Below, one piece after another: positions 23,143 through 30,650 of a DNA stretch of 33,480 nt. A program made the position numbers and the translations under genes. Origin of the DNA: an uncultured Pseudomonadota bacterium. Lineage in GTDB: Bacteria > Pseudomonadota > Gammaproteobacteria > Burkholderiales > SG8-39. The first letter of the stretch is position 1. Every line of letters starts with the position of its first letter. The notes under the pieces were generated by a model. It searched no databases and had not been told where the DNA came from. It was given only the letters and a program-made list of their open reading frames with translations. Location of the stretch: NCBI GenBank assembly GCA_903909415.1, contig CAIVVS010000263.1, positions 1 to 33,480 of the forward strand, in the 5' to 3' direction.

Positions 23143-23382
23143 ATGAATGCCCAAACGGCCTTTCCCTTTCCGCTGCACCTGATTGTCGTCGATGCGATGG
23201 GGAGTTTCCTGGTGGCGGTGGGTGCCGCCAAGCAGTTCGGCGGGGTCGACGTCCTTCCTCCCGGCCTCCTGGTCGCGGGCTATGCGCCCGTTTTCCTTGG
23301 AATCGGCGCGGTGATGATGGCCTGGCCCACCTGGCGCATCGTGCGCATCGCGCTGGCCAAGGCGCGGGGCTCAGGAAGCTGA
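23143..23382 (+). CDS. Small two-helix membrane protein
   Basis: This 79-residue predicted protein starts at ATG 23143 behind GGGAG. It has two hydrophobic segments: residues about 9-28 (FPLHLIVVDAMGSFLVAVGA) and 40-62 (PPGLLVAGYAPVFLGIGAVMMA), ending with a basic tail RIVRIALAKARGSGS. I do not recognise the family. It lies 187 bases after yjdM and ends against the TauD-type gene on the other strand, with a hairpin between them. Confidence 0.6.
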   Translation: MNAQTAFPFPLHLIVVDAMGSFLVAVGAAKQFGGVDVLPPGLLVAGYAPVFLGIGAVMMAWPTWRIVRIALAKARGSGS

Positions 23383-23401
23383 ACCGCCGGCCAGGCGGTT
23401 C
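23381..23401. terminator. Hairpin between convergent gene ends
   Basis: A perfect 8-bp stem GAACCGCC / GGCGGTTC with a GGCCA loop overlaps the stop codon of the small membrane protein and lies just beyond the stop of the TauD-type gene. No T run follows on either strand, so its efficiency as an intrinsic terminator is doubtful. Confidence 0.45.
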
Positions 23402-23405
23402 GCGC

Positions 23406-24248
23406 TCAGAGGTACGGGCGCTCCCCGGTCACGCTGACCCGGTGCATGCGGCGCCGGTATTTCTGGCGGTCGTACTCGGTGGCACGGTGCAGCAGGCCGC
23501 GGTTGTCCCACATCACTAGGTCGCCGGGCTGCCATTGGTGTGAATAGACGTAACCGGGCTTGGTACAGCGCTCGACCAGGCCGTCGATGAACGCGTGGCG
23601 CTCGCCTTCCGGCACGCCGATCGGGTAGCAGGCGCGCTTGGTGCCGAAGTAGAGCGCGCGGCGGCGGGTCAGCGGATGCGTGCGCACCATCGGGTGGGCC
23701 ACGTCCGGGGCGCGCGCCAGTTCGTCCTGCGTGAGCGGCAGGTCCCAGGTGCGGTCCTCCTGGATGCGCTGCAGGCTGTGTATCGCCTGCATCGCGGCGA
23801 AGCGTGCGCGTCCCGCTTCGTCCAGGTCATCGTAGGCCTTCACCGTGGTGGCGAACTGTGTCGCAGCTCCCTCGGCTGGCGTCTCCACGCCATAGAGGAA
23901 GGTGTAGGCGGTCGGGTGCACCATGTAGCTCTGGTCGGTGTGCCAGCCGAAGCCGTCGTTCGGGTTGCCGATGGGCTTGCCGTCCTCGACGATGTTCGAG
24001 ATGACGTACACGTCATCCTGGCCGGGCACCTTGAAGCGGTCGCGTATGGGGGCTTCCACCGGGCCGAACAGCGCGCCGAACTCGCGCAGCGCGCCGGGTG
24101 ACAGCTGCTGCCCGCGCAGGAACAGCACGCCGTGGTCCGCCAGCGCGCGCTTCAGCGCCTCGGCGTCGCCGGCGGTGGCGCGGGCGGCGTCCAGTCCAAT
24201 GCATTCGGCGCCGATGTGCTCGCCTACCGGCTTGATGGTGAAAGGCAT
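23406..24248 (-). CDS. TauD/TfdA-family Fe(II)/2-oxoglutarate-dependent dioxygenase
   Basis: This non-haem iron oxygenase of 280 residues is the normal family size. The facial triad is visible: H103 and D105 in GFGWHTDQSY, and the distal H254 in NRGLLHRATEYD; an Arg-rich block (RRRMHRVSVTGERP) follows and should bind 2-oxoglutarate. The N-terminus IKPVGEHIGAECIGLD is typical of TauD/TfdA. Known members hydroxylate taurine, 2,4-D, alkyl sulfates and other acids. It is divergent from a Bug receptor over 114 bases, so the receptor may deliver its substrate, though what that is cannot be told. It is complete and has no visible defects. Confidence 0.92.
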   Translation of the reverse strand: MPFTIKPVGEHIGAECIGLDAARATAGDAEALKRALADHGVLFLRGQQLSPGALREFGALFGPVEAPIRDRFKVPGQDDVYVISNIVEDGKPIGNPNDGFGWHTDQSYMVHPTAYTFLYGVETPAEGAATQFATTVKAYDDLDEAGRARFAAMQAIHSLQRIQEDRTWDLPLTQDELARAPDVAHPMVRTHPLTRRRALYFGTKRACYPIGVPEGERHAFIDGLVERCTKPGYVYSHQWQPGDLVMWDNRGLLHRATEYDRQKYRRRMHRVSVTGERPYL

Positions 24249-24292
24249 GGTGTCCGGCCCCCGCGTCAGTTAAATTGTCCGCTCGTGGCCCG

Positions 24293-24310
24293 GTCCGTCC
24301 GTCCGTCCGT
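24293..24310 (+). repeat. Four-base tandem repeat (GTCC, 4.5 units)
   Basis: Four copies of GTCC plus GT lie between the divergent TauD-type and Bug genes, about 50-70 bases from each start codon. Slippage could change promoter or leader spacing, but the tract is short and the effect, if any, is unknown. Confidence 0.6.
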
Positions 24311-24362
24311 GAGGGACCGGGCACCCCGGAACGCTAACACCACACCATGCGACGAGGCAACC

Positions 24363-25325
24363 GTGCGGCTCAAGGAATGTGCAGTCCTGTTCATCGCAGC
24401 GATGTCGTTTCCTGCAGCGGCCTGGCCCCAGGCGCCGTATCCCTCGCAGTCGGTGCGGATCGTGGTCACCGCCGCGCCCGGCGCCGGCGGCGACTTCCTG
24501 ACCCGCATGCTCGCGCAGCACCTGTCGGACAAGTGGAAGCAGTCGGTCGTGGTGGACAACAAGACCGGCGGCGGCGGGCAGATTTCGGCGAACGAGGCGG
24601 CCAAGTCGCCGGCTGACGGCCACACGCTGTTCGTGTCCAACGATGCGCCCGCCATCGCGCCCAATACCATCAAGTCGCTGTCGCTGGACTACCGCAAGGC
24701 CTTCGAGCCGATCAGCCTGCTGGTGCTGGTGGACTTCAAGCTGCTGGTGCGTCCGGACCTGCCGGCAAACAACGTGGCCGAGCTGATCGCCTGGGCCAAG
24801 GCCAGCCCCAAGCCGCCGTTCTTCGCCTCGGCGGGCACCTTCACCTCGCACCACCTGATCGGCGAGCTGTTCAGGCAGGCCGCCGCCGTCGAGGCGGTGC
24901 ACGTGCCGTTCAAGGGCGCGGTGCCGGAGTTGATGTCCCTGGTCGCCGGTTCATCGGACTACGGGTTTGCCGGTTTCTCCGGCACCGGGGCATTCATACA
25001 GAGCGGGCAGCTGCGCGAGATCGCCACCACCGGGGCGCAGCGCAACCCGGCCACGCCGCACCTGCCGACGGTGGGCGAGACCATCCCCGGCTTCGCGGCC
25101 TTCTCGTGGTTCGCGATGTGGACCCGCGCGGAAGTCCCGACGGCGGTACGCACGCAGATCTGGCGCGACGTGTCCGCCTTCATGAAACTGCCCGCCACCG
25201 TGCAGCGCGTGGGGGCGAACGGCATGACCGCGGTGGGCAGCACGCCGGAGGAGCTGCGCGCGCACCTGAACACCGAACAGAAGAAGTGGGCGGGGCTGCC
25301 GGCCGCGGTGCTCAACTCGAACTAG
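24363..25325 (+). CDS. Bug/TctC family tripartite tricarboxylate transporter substrate-binding protein (fourth)
   Basis: This periplasmic receptor has 320 residues from GTG 24363, placed behind GAGG; earlier in-frame codons overlap the divergent gene. The signal peptide is short (VRLKECAVLFIAAMSFPAAAWPQA). The mature part starts APYPSQSVRIVVTAAPGAGGDFLTRMLA and has GGGGQISANEAAKSPADGHTLFVSN, HVPFKGAVPELMSLVAGSSDYGF and LPTVGETIPGFAAFSWFAMW, all Bug features. It is a distant relative of the three receptors at 1.8-4.9 kb. It is divergent from the TauD-type dioxygenase; no TctA/TctB membrane genes are present. Immediately after its stop codon an 11-bp tandem repeat begins. Confidence 0.92.
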   Translation: MRLKECAVLFIAAMSFPAAAWPQAPYPSQSVRIVVTAAPGAGGDFLTRMLAQHLSDKWKQSVVVDNKTGGGGQISANEAAKSPADGHTLFVSNDAPAIAPNTIKSLSLDYRKAFEPISLLVLVDFKLLVRPDLPANNVAELIAWAKASPKPPFFASAGTFTSHHLIGELFRQAAAVEAVHVPFKGAVPELMSLVAGSSDYGFAGFSGTGAFIQSGQLREIATTGAQRNPATPHLPTVGETIPGFAAFSWFAMWTRAEVPTAVRTQIWRDVSAFMKLPATVQRVGANGMTAVGSTPEELRAHLNTEQKKWAGLPAAVLNSN

Positions 25326-25328
25326 ACC

Positions 25329-25394
25329 GAGTCGAACCGGCGTCGAACCTGCGTCCAATCTGCGTCTAACCTGAGTCGAACCTGAGCGAGCCCG
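25329..25394 (+). repeat. 11-bp tandem repeat, five units plus a decayed sixth
   Basis: Units of 11 bases follow one another without spacers: gagtcgaaccg, gcgtcgaacct, gcgtccaatct, gcgtctaacct, gagtcgaacct and a decayed gagcgagcccg. The consensus is GCGTCGAACCT. The array begins four bases after the Bug stop codon and ends six bases before the next start codon (GTG 25400). An 11-bp period is close to one helical turn, so each unit faces the same side of the DNA. It is too short and spacer-free to be a CRISPR array. Confidence 0.85.
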
Positions 25395-25399
25395 GCACC

Positions 25400-25861
25400 G
25401 TGTTCGGCCTGCATGCCTCCCGCTACCACTGGCTGCTCGCCGGCGCGTTGCTGTCGCTGGGCCTGCCGTCGCTGGTGATCGCATGCTTCGGCGCCGCCAC
25501 TGCGGCGAGCTTCGCACTGGAGCTCGTGATGCACCAGCGCAAGGCGGCCGGGCCATGGCTGCCGCTGTTCTGGGTGGCGGGTGGGCTGTGTGCCGCTGCC
25601 TGCCTGTGGTTCCTGGTGAGGTGGACGGTGCGCTCCGGCGGCGTACGCGCGCTGTCCATGGGGCTGGTGGGGGCGGCGATGTACGTGGTCGCGGTGTTGA
25701 TGATGGGCCAGCTCGACGCCGCCTCCCAACCGGCTGGCTCGATGGCCGGCATGGGCTGGGGGCTGCTGGGCTTCGCGATCGCCGCCTACCTGTTGCTGGC
25801 GCTGGCGATGGGCCTCATTGCCCTGCTGATGGAACGGCGGCGTCGCGCGAAGCCGGCCTGA
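25400..25861 (+). CDS. Hypothetical four-helix membrane protein
   Basis: This 153-residue predicted membrane protein starts at GTG 25400. Hydrophobic segments lie at about 10-40, 54-73, 85-104 and 117-143; the tail MERRRRAKPA is basic and should be cytoplasmic. I do not recognise the family. The ribosome binding site is weak (GCGAGC), and the 11-bp repeat array lies directly upstream, where the promoter or leader would be. It converges on the LigB-like dioxygenase gene, 64 bases away. Confidence 0.62.
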   Translation: MFGLHASRYHWLLAGALLSLGLPSLVIACFGAATAASFALELVMHQRKAAGPWLPLFWVAGGLCAAACLWFLVRWTVRSGGVRALSMGLVGAAMYVVAVLMMGQLDAASQPAGSMAGMGWGLLGFAIAAYLLLALAMGLIALLMERRRRAKPA

Positions 25862-25895
25862 GCCGGCGCCGGCCAGTCCCGCGCTGCCGGGGCTG

Positions 25896-25931
25896 GCGTT
25901 AGCCGCGTCATCCGGGTCAGCCGGGTCAGCC
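25896..25931. repeat. 9-bp tandem repeat at the end of the dioxygenase gene
   Basis: Four 9-base units run gcgttagcc, gcgtcatcc, gggtcagcc, gggtcagcc on the plus strand. The stop codon of the minus-strand dioxygenase gene (25928-25926) lies inside the last unit, so the array forms its immediate 3' flank. Confidence 0.7.
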
Positions 25932-26915
25932 GCGCCAACGAGCGAAGCACAGTCCCACGCCGGTGAGCGCGCGCGTGCGGTAGGCCGGCACGTAGGTGAG
26001 CCAGTCCAGCTCCAGGTCGGGGATGGCTGCCAGCACGCAGATCCAGTTGCGGATCTCCGACGACCCTGACTGCAGGATGCGCGGCGACAGGCCGGACAGG
26101 AAGGCGAGGTCCTTGCGCCTGAATGCCTCCACCACCTTCGCGTCCAGCGCCTCGTTCAGCAGGAAGTGGCTCAGCCCGCCCGAGGCCATCAGGCCGACGC
26201 GCAGGTCGCCGGGGAAGGAGTCCACCAGCGCGCGCAGGCGCTCGCCGAAGGCCACGCAGCGCGGCGGCGTGGGCACGTTGGGCGGGTAGTAGGTGTTGAG
26301 GAACACCGGCACGATGGGCAGCGGGTTGTCGCGCAGCAGCTTGCGGTGCACGTACGAGTAGGCGTGTCCCTCGTACTGTTCGCCGACCAGTTCGTTGACG
26401 ATGGTGATGTCGAAGCCGCCCTCGTTCAGTCCGTCGACCAGGTGGGTCGCGAGCGCCGGGTGGCAGGGGTAATGGCGGTAGTCGCCTTCTTCCAGGCGCT
26501 TGGCCTGGTCGTGGTAGTACCAGTGGTCCGGCAGCGTCGCCGGCGCCGGGCCGTTGCGGATGGTGGCGCCGGCATAGATGGCGATCGCGGGCCGGCTGTT
26601 GTCCTTGAAGATCTCGCGCTGGTCGTCGCCGATGATCACCAGCACGTCCAGGCGCGCCGCGGCGATCTCCTCGCGCAGGCGGTCCATGGCGACGGTGGTG
26701 TCGTGGTGGCGTGCGCGGATCTTCTCCGGCGCGAGCCGCTCGTTGGCATCCGCGGGCAGGTGGTCCAGCAGCCACTGGAAGCTGCGCGGCTCGCCGTCGA
26801 AGTCGTGGATCGGCGCCTTCGCGTCCACCGGGTCGAACAGCTTCTGCCAGTTCTCCTCGGGGGAGAACAGCATCGCGCTGTGGGAGGTGCCGAATGCTGC
26901 GACCAGACGTGCCAT
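25926..26915 (-). CDS. LigB-like class III extradiol ring-cleavage dioxygenase
   Basis: This protein of 329 residues resembles the catalytic subunit of protocatechuate 4,5-dioxygenase and its relatives, which open catechol-type rings with Fe(II) and O2. The N-terminus ARLVAAFGTSHSAMLFSP puts His12 where LigB has its first iron ligand. Further blocks are DVLVIIGDDQREIFKDN, CHPALATHLVDGL, LPIVPVFLNTYYPPNVPTPPRC and GLMASGGLSHFLLNE, as in the family; assignment of the second His (H70 or H71 in ARHHD) and the Glu ligand is tentative. No alpha subunit (LigA-like) is next to it. It is alone on its strand, between a membrane protein and the DUF2306 gene. The true substrate is unknown; some family members act on non-catechol compounds. 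Confidence 0.85.
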   Translation of the reverse strand: MARLVAAFGTSHSAMLFSPEENWQKLFDPVDAKAPIHDFDGEPRSFQWLLDHLPADANERLAPEKIRARHHDTTVAMDRLREEIAAARLDVLVIIGDDQREIFKDNSRPAIAIYAGATIRNGPAPATLPDHWYYHDQAKRLEEGDYRHYPCHPALATHLVDGLNEGGFDITIVNELVGEQYEGHAYSYVHRKLLRDNPLPIVPVFLNTYYPPNVPTPPRCVAFGERLRALVDSFPGDLRVGLMASGGLSHFLLNEALDAKVVEAFRRKDLAFLSGLSPRILQSGSSEIRNWICVLAAIPDLELDWLTYVPAYRTRALTGVGLCFARWRG

Positions 26916-27076
26916 GTTTCACGGACCCAACGCGTTCAAGCGTCGCATCATGCCACCGCTGCCGCTATCCTTGGGCCTCCCGGTTTCCCGCCTGACGCCT
27001 GTCCAAGGAGTCCGCTGCAGATGTTGCGCATTGCGCCGCACAGGCCACCCGTTTCGCCTTGCAGGCGCGAGCCACG

Positions 27077-27712
27077 ATGATGGCCAGCGGTCCCCGCTGG
27101 TGGCTGCTCGCGGTGCTGTCGCTGGGCGTGGCCGCCTATGCCTTGGTCGCGTACACGTTTTACCCGCCCGGGGTGCTGGTGCATCCGGATATGCGCGCGG
27201 GATTCGAGGCGAACCGCACGGTGCTCCTTGCCCACGTGTTCGGCGCGTCCGTCGCGCTGCTGGCCGGTCCCTTCCAGTTTTCCAGCGGCTTGCGCATGGC
27301 ACGGCCTTCCCTTCACCGCTGGCTGGGGAGGGCGTACCTGTTCCTCGGCGTGGGCGTCGGCGGCGTCTCCGGGTTCGTCCTTGCGCTCGATGCGTGGGGC
27401 GGCCCGGTGTCGCAGGCCGGGTTCGGCGCGTTGGCGCTGTGCTGGCTTTTCGCTGGCGCGCGCGCGCTGCAACGGATCCTGGTGGGGGATGTCGCGGGGC
27501 ACCGGCGCTGGATGGTGCGCGGCTTCGCGCTCAGCTTCGCCGCGGTCACGCTGCGCATCCTGCTGCCGGGTGCGATGGCCGCCGGCGTGCCGTTCGAGCT
27601 CGCCTATCCGGCCATCGCCTGGCTGTGCTGGGTTCCCAACCTCCTGCTGGCCGAGTTGGCCTTCGTCTGGGTCCGGCAAGCACCGGCCGCGGTTGGCACG
27701 GGGAGCGGCTGA
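27077..27712 (+). CDS. DUF2306 membrane protein
   Basis: This integral membrane protein of 211 residues starts at one of two adjacent ATGs (27077, 27080). About six to seven helices are seen. The DUF2306 pattern is visible in HVFGASVALLAGPFQF, HRWLGRAYLFLGVGVGGVSGF, and DVAGHRRWMVRGFALSFAAVTLRILLP, whose conserved histidines and arginines lie at helix ends. Function is unknown; relatives have been likened to cytochrome-type or ferric-reductase-like membrane proteins, which I cannot confirm here. Three bases separate it from the next gene, so the two are co-translated. Confidence 0.85.
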   Translation: MMASGPRWWLLAVLSLGVAAYALVAYTFYPPGVLVHPDMRAGFEANRTVLLAHVFGASVALLAGPFQFSSGLRMARPSLHRWLGRAYLFLGVGVGGVSGFVLALDAWGGPVSQAGFGALALCWLFAGARALQRILVGDVAGHRRWMVRGFALSFAAVTLRILLPGAMAAGVPFELAYPAIAWLCWVPNLLLAELAFVWVRQAPAAVGTGSG

Positions 27713-27715
27713 CCC

Positions 27716-28747
27716 GTGCCCTTCACCCCCTTCCACATGGGGCCGGCGCTCGCGTTCAAGGCGGTAGCCGGCCGGCGCTTCAGCGTGCTGGTGTTCGGCC
27801 TGGCCCAGGTGGCGATGGACATCGAGCCGCTCATCGGGATGCTGCGCGGCTGGGAGGTGCTGCATGGCTGGACGCATACCTGGCTGGGCGCGACGCTGAT
27901 CGGCCTGCTCGTGGCCGCTGCCGCGCCGCCGCTGGCGCGGCGGATCCTTGCGGCGTGGAACCGTTACCTCGAAGGGCGGGGACTGCCGTGGTTCGCGTCA
28001 CCGCCCGCCATCAGCCGCACGGCCGCCGCCACCGGCGCGATGCTGGGAACCTGGAGCCATGTGCTGCTCGATGGCGTGATGCATGCCGACATGCATCCGC
28101 TCGCGCCGTGGTCGAAGCACAACCACCTGCTGGGCGCGCTGCCCATGGGCGAACTGCACCTGTTTTGCGTCGGCGCGGGCATCGTCGGGATCATGGCGTG
28201 GATGCTGGCGGGCATGTTCCGGCGCGACCGCGCCACGGCCGCCGGCGCAATGCGCCCGGTATCCGGTGACCTGCCCTGGCCCGGGCCCGTCGTGTCGTCC
28301 CGGCCGGCGATTTTCCTGCAACGCCAGACCTGGCAGTTCGCTGCCGGCACGGGCCTGTTCCTCGCGGGATGGATGGCGCAGGGAGCGGGGCGGTTCGTCG
28401 GATGGGACGGCGTGGCGATGTTCGTCTTCCTGTTCGGGTGGTTCGCCCTGCTGGGCGCGGGACTGTTTTCGCTCGGCACGGCCTGGGGCGGGATGCAGCG
28501 CCTGCCCGCCGGCTACGTGCCTTTCCTGGCCGGGGTGCTGGTGACGGCATCCTGGCTGTTGCTCGGCGCATGGCAGGACGCGCTGCCGACCGAGCCGGGC
28601 ATCGCGGGAGCGACGGCGCGTTACACGCAGGGCGGAATTCGCACCCTCTGGATGCTGCTAGCGCCGGCGCTGGCCGGTCTGCTCTGCGCGTGGCTCGCGC
28701 GTTGGCGCCGCGCCCGTGAAGCGGCGTCGGATCACGGCGCGCGGTGA
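27716..28747 (+). CDS. Membrane-bound metal-dependent hydrolase-like protein with C-terminal membrane extension
   Basis: This 343-residue membrane protein starts at GTG 27716, three bases after the DUF2306 stop. The N-terminal half (about 1-180) resembles the DUF4184/YdjM-type family: PFTPFHMGPALAFKAV, VFGLAQVAMDIEPL, LHGWTHTWLGA and WSHVLLDGVMHADMHPLAP have the His and Asp residues of that fold. From about residue 195 a second part with four hydrophobic helices follows (WQFAAGTGLFLAGWMAQGAG and others), which I do not recognise and which is absent from the shorter relatives I know. Sequence reading shows no break between the parts. The activity of the family is unproven. Confidence 0.78.
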   Translation: MPFTPFHMGPALAFKAVAGRRFSVLVFGLAQVAMDIEPLIGMLRGWEVLHGWTHTWLGATLIGLLVAAAAPPLARRILAAWNRYLEGRGLPWFASPPAISRTAAATGAMLGTWSHVLLDGVMHADMHPLAPWSKHNHLLGALPMGELHLFCVGAGIVGIMAWMLAGMFRRDRATAAGAMRPVSGDLPWPGPVVSSRPAIFLQRQTWQFAAGTGLFLAGWMAQGAGRFVGWDGVAMFVFLFGWFALLGAGLFSLGTAWGGMQRLPAGYVPFLAGVLVTASWLLLGAWQDALPTEPGIAGATARYTQGGIRTLWMLLAPALAGLLCAWLARWRRAREAASDHGAR

Positions 28748-28917
28748 TATCTTGGCGGCCTTGGCGCATCCACGGATCCGACATACATGAACGTCCCTGC
28801 CCGACAGTTCGCCTTCCAGGCCGGGTTTCCGGCCTCCGCCACCTGCCGCCCGGCCCCGGTCCAAGTCCCGGACCACGACACGGATCCGGTGCGGGGCCGC
28901 ACCATGGAACCCGGCCG

Positions 28918-29370
28918 ATGAGCGCGCCCGCCGGACCGGACCGGGGCTATGCCATCAGCACGGAGCGCGAGCGCATGGACCTGGCGGCGATCCACGCCTA
29001 CCTCACGCGCAGCTACTGGTCGCCGGGGGTGTCCTTCGAGACCGTGGCCAGGTCGGTCGAGAACTCGCTGCCGTTCGGCGCCTTTTTCGGCGGCGAGCAG
29101 GTGGGGTTCGCTCGCGTCATCACGGACCGCACCACCTTCGCCTATCTCGCCGACGTGTACGTGCTGGAGGCGCACCGCGGCCGCGGGCTGTCCAAGCAGT
29201 TGATGGCCGCGGTCAGCGCGCATCCCGACCTGAAAGGCGTGCGCCGTTTCATGCTGCTGACGCGCGATGCGCACGGCCTGTACAGCCAGTTCGGCTTTCG
29301 TCCCGCGGCGCAGCCGGAGCGCCTGATGGAAATCGTGCGAGGTATTGCGCCAGACCGGTCGGGTGGCTGA
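28918..29370 (+). CDS. GNAT-family N-acetyltransferase
   Basis: This 150-residue cytoplasmic enzyme transfers an acetyl group from acetyl-CoA to an amine. The CoA-binding motif is YVLEAHRGRGLSKQLMAAV (about residues 79-97; the R-G-R-G-L loop binds pyrophosphate), preceded by the strand FAYLADV and followed by FMLLTRDAHGLYSQFGF, the usual end of the fold. The start at ATG 28918 is chosen because the ORF upstream has no similarity; the ribosome binding site (GGAAC) is weak. The 170 bases before it hold no recognisable gene. The acceptor is unknown. Confidence 0.9.
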   Translation: MSAPAGPDRGYAISTERERMDLAAIHAYLTRSYWSPGVSFETVARSVENSLPFGAFFGGEQVGFARVITDRTTFAYLADVYVLEAHRGRGLSKQLMAAVSAHPDLKGVRRFMLLTRDAHGLYSQFGFRPAAQPERLMEIVRGIAPDRSGG

Positions 29371-29408
29371 GTTGCAGACGGGCCGGGTACTGCGGTTCGG
29401 CATGAGTC

Positions 29409-29480
29409 GCTGGCGAACTCAAAAATAATCAATTAAAACAGCCACTTAGTACGTTTTTGGCAGATATCTGAAAATACCGG
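29409..29480 (+). promoter_or_regulatory. AT-rich island with palindrome upstream of the patatin-like gene
   Basis: Between the GNAT gene and the patatin-like gene the base composition changes sharply, for example CAAAAATAATCAATTAAAAC at 29420-29439. A perfect 10-base palindrome CAGATATCTG lies at 29461-29470. A possible promoter is TTAGTA (29446-29451) with GAAAAT (29470-29475) at an 18-base spacing, which would overlap the palindrome. Promoter placement is tentative; the composition shift and palindrome are seen directly. Confidence 0.5.
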
Positions 29481-29553
29481 TGCTGATTGCTGCATCGCGC
29501 CGGTGACTTGGTGCAAGGTGCGCGCCTGTTGCGAACGCAAGGGCGAAGCGGAC

Positions 29554-30489
29554 ATGAAGCGCATCCTGTGCATAGACGGCGGCGGCATACGCGGGTTGAT
29601 TCCCGCGCTGGTGCTCGCGGAGATAGAACGACGCACCGGTCGCCGGATCGCACAGTGCTTCGACCTGATCGCCGGCACCTCGACCGGCGGCATCCTCGCG
29701 CTGGGACTGGCGCGCGACAACGGTTTCGGCAAGCCGCTGTACGCGGCGGCGGACCTGGCGTCCATCTACCGCGACCGCGGCGGCGAGATCTTCGACCGGC
29801 CGCTGTGGAAGCAGGTGACCTCGGTGGCGGGCCTGGCCGGAGAGCGCTATGCGCAGCAGGGGCTGGAGGCGGTGCTGCAGGAGTACTTCGGCGAGGCGCC
29901 GCTCGACCAGAGCGTGACGCTCACGCTGCTGACCAGCTACGACATCCATGCGCGCGAGCCGGTGTTCTTCAAGAGCTGGAAGCCCGAGCACGGTTGCATC
30001 CCCATGAAGATGGTGGCGCGCGCGACCTCGGCCGCGCCGACCTACTTCGAGCCGGCGGTGGTGGAGGTGGACGGCACCCCGAGGCCGCTGGTGGACGGCG
30101 GCGTGTTCATCAACACGCCCTCGGTGTCGGCCTATGCCGAGGCGCGGCGCATCTATCCGGGCGAGGAGTTCTTCATGGTGTCGCTGGGCACGGGTGAGCT
30201 CACCGAGCGCTTCGCCTACGCACAGGCGCGCAACTGGGGCAAGGTGGGCTGGCTGGTGCCGCTGCTGTCGTGCATGTTCGACGGCATGGCCGACGCGGCC
30301 AACTACCAGATGGGCATGTTCCTCGGCGAGAACTACGTGCGCCTGCAGACGCGCCTGGACACCGCCAGCGACGACCTGGACCTGGCTACGCCCGGGAACA
30401 TCGCCGACCTGGCCAGGGAGGCGGAGCTGCTGATCGCCTCGCACGACAGGGAACTGGATGCGGTGTGCAGGGAGCTGATGCCCTCCTGA
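29554..30489 (+). CDS. Patatin-like phospholipase (CapV-type group)
   Basis: This lipid hydrolase has 311 residues from ATG 29554. The Ser-Asp dyad is complete: DGGGIRG at 8-14 is the oxyanion/phosphate loop, GTSTGG (41-46) holds nucleophile Ser43, and DGG (181-183) holds Asp181. The opening KRILCIDGGGIRGLIPALVLAEIERRTG and IAGTSTGGILALGLA resemble the group that includes the anti-phage CBASS effector CapV, as well as ordinary bacterial patatins. No cyclase (CD-NTase), sensor or other defence gene is next to it, so a defence role is only a possibility. The open frame extends to 29503, but the Met at 29554 begins the family alignment. It is followed, after 161 bases, by an acyltransferase-3 gene. 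Confidence 0.88.
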   Translation: MKRILCIDGGGIRGLIPALVLAEIERRTGRRIAQCFDLIAGTSTGGILALGLARDNGFGKPLYAAADLASIYRDRGGEIFDRPLWKQVTSVAGLAGERYAQQGLEAVLQEYFGEAPLDQSVTLTLLTSYDIHAREPVFFKSWKPEHGCIPMKMVARATSAAPTYFEPAVVEVDGTPRPLVDGGVFINTPSVSAYAEARRIYPGEEFFMVSLGTGELTERFAYAQARNWGKVGWLVPLLSCMFDGMADAANYQMGMFLGENYVRLQTRLDTASDDLDLATPGNIADLAREAELLIASHDRELDAVCRELMPS

Positions 30490-30650
30490 GGCATGGCCGC
30501 CCCCGTCGGCGGATCGTTCACCTTTCTTGACTGGTTTTCCCGGCTTCTTCGCGTATTCTCCGTGCGCCCGGGCCCGGCGAACAGCCCCGAAACGCCTGTT
30601 CCTCCGGTTTGTTCATCAGTTTTTGGCGGCGCGCTCCCAGCGAGGCTGGC

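Noticed and set aside
25329..25394. A CRISPR array
   Set aside because: The repeat unit is 11 bases with no spacers and no cas genes are near; it is a plain tandem repeat.
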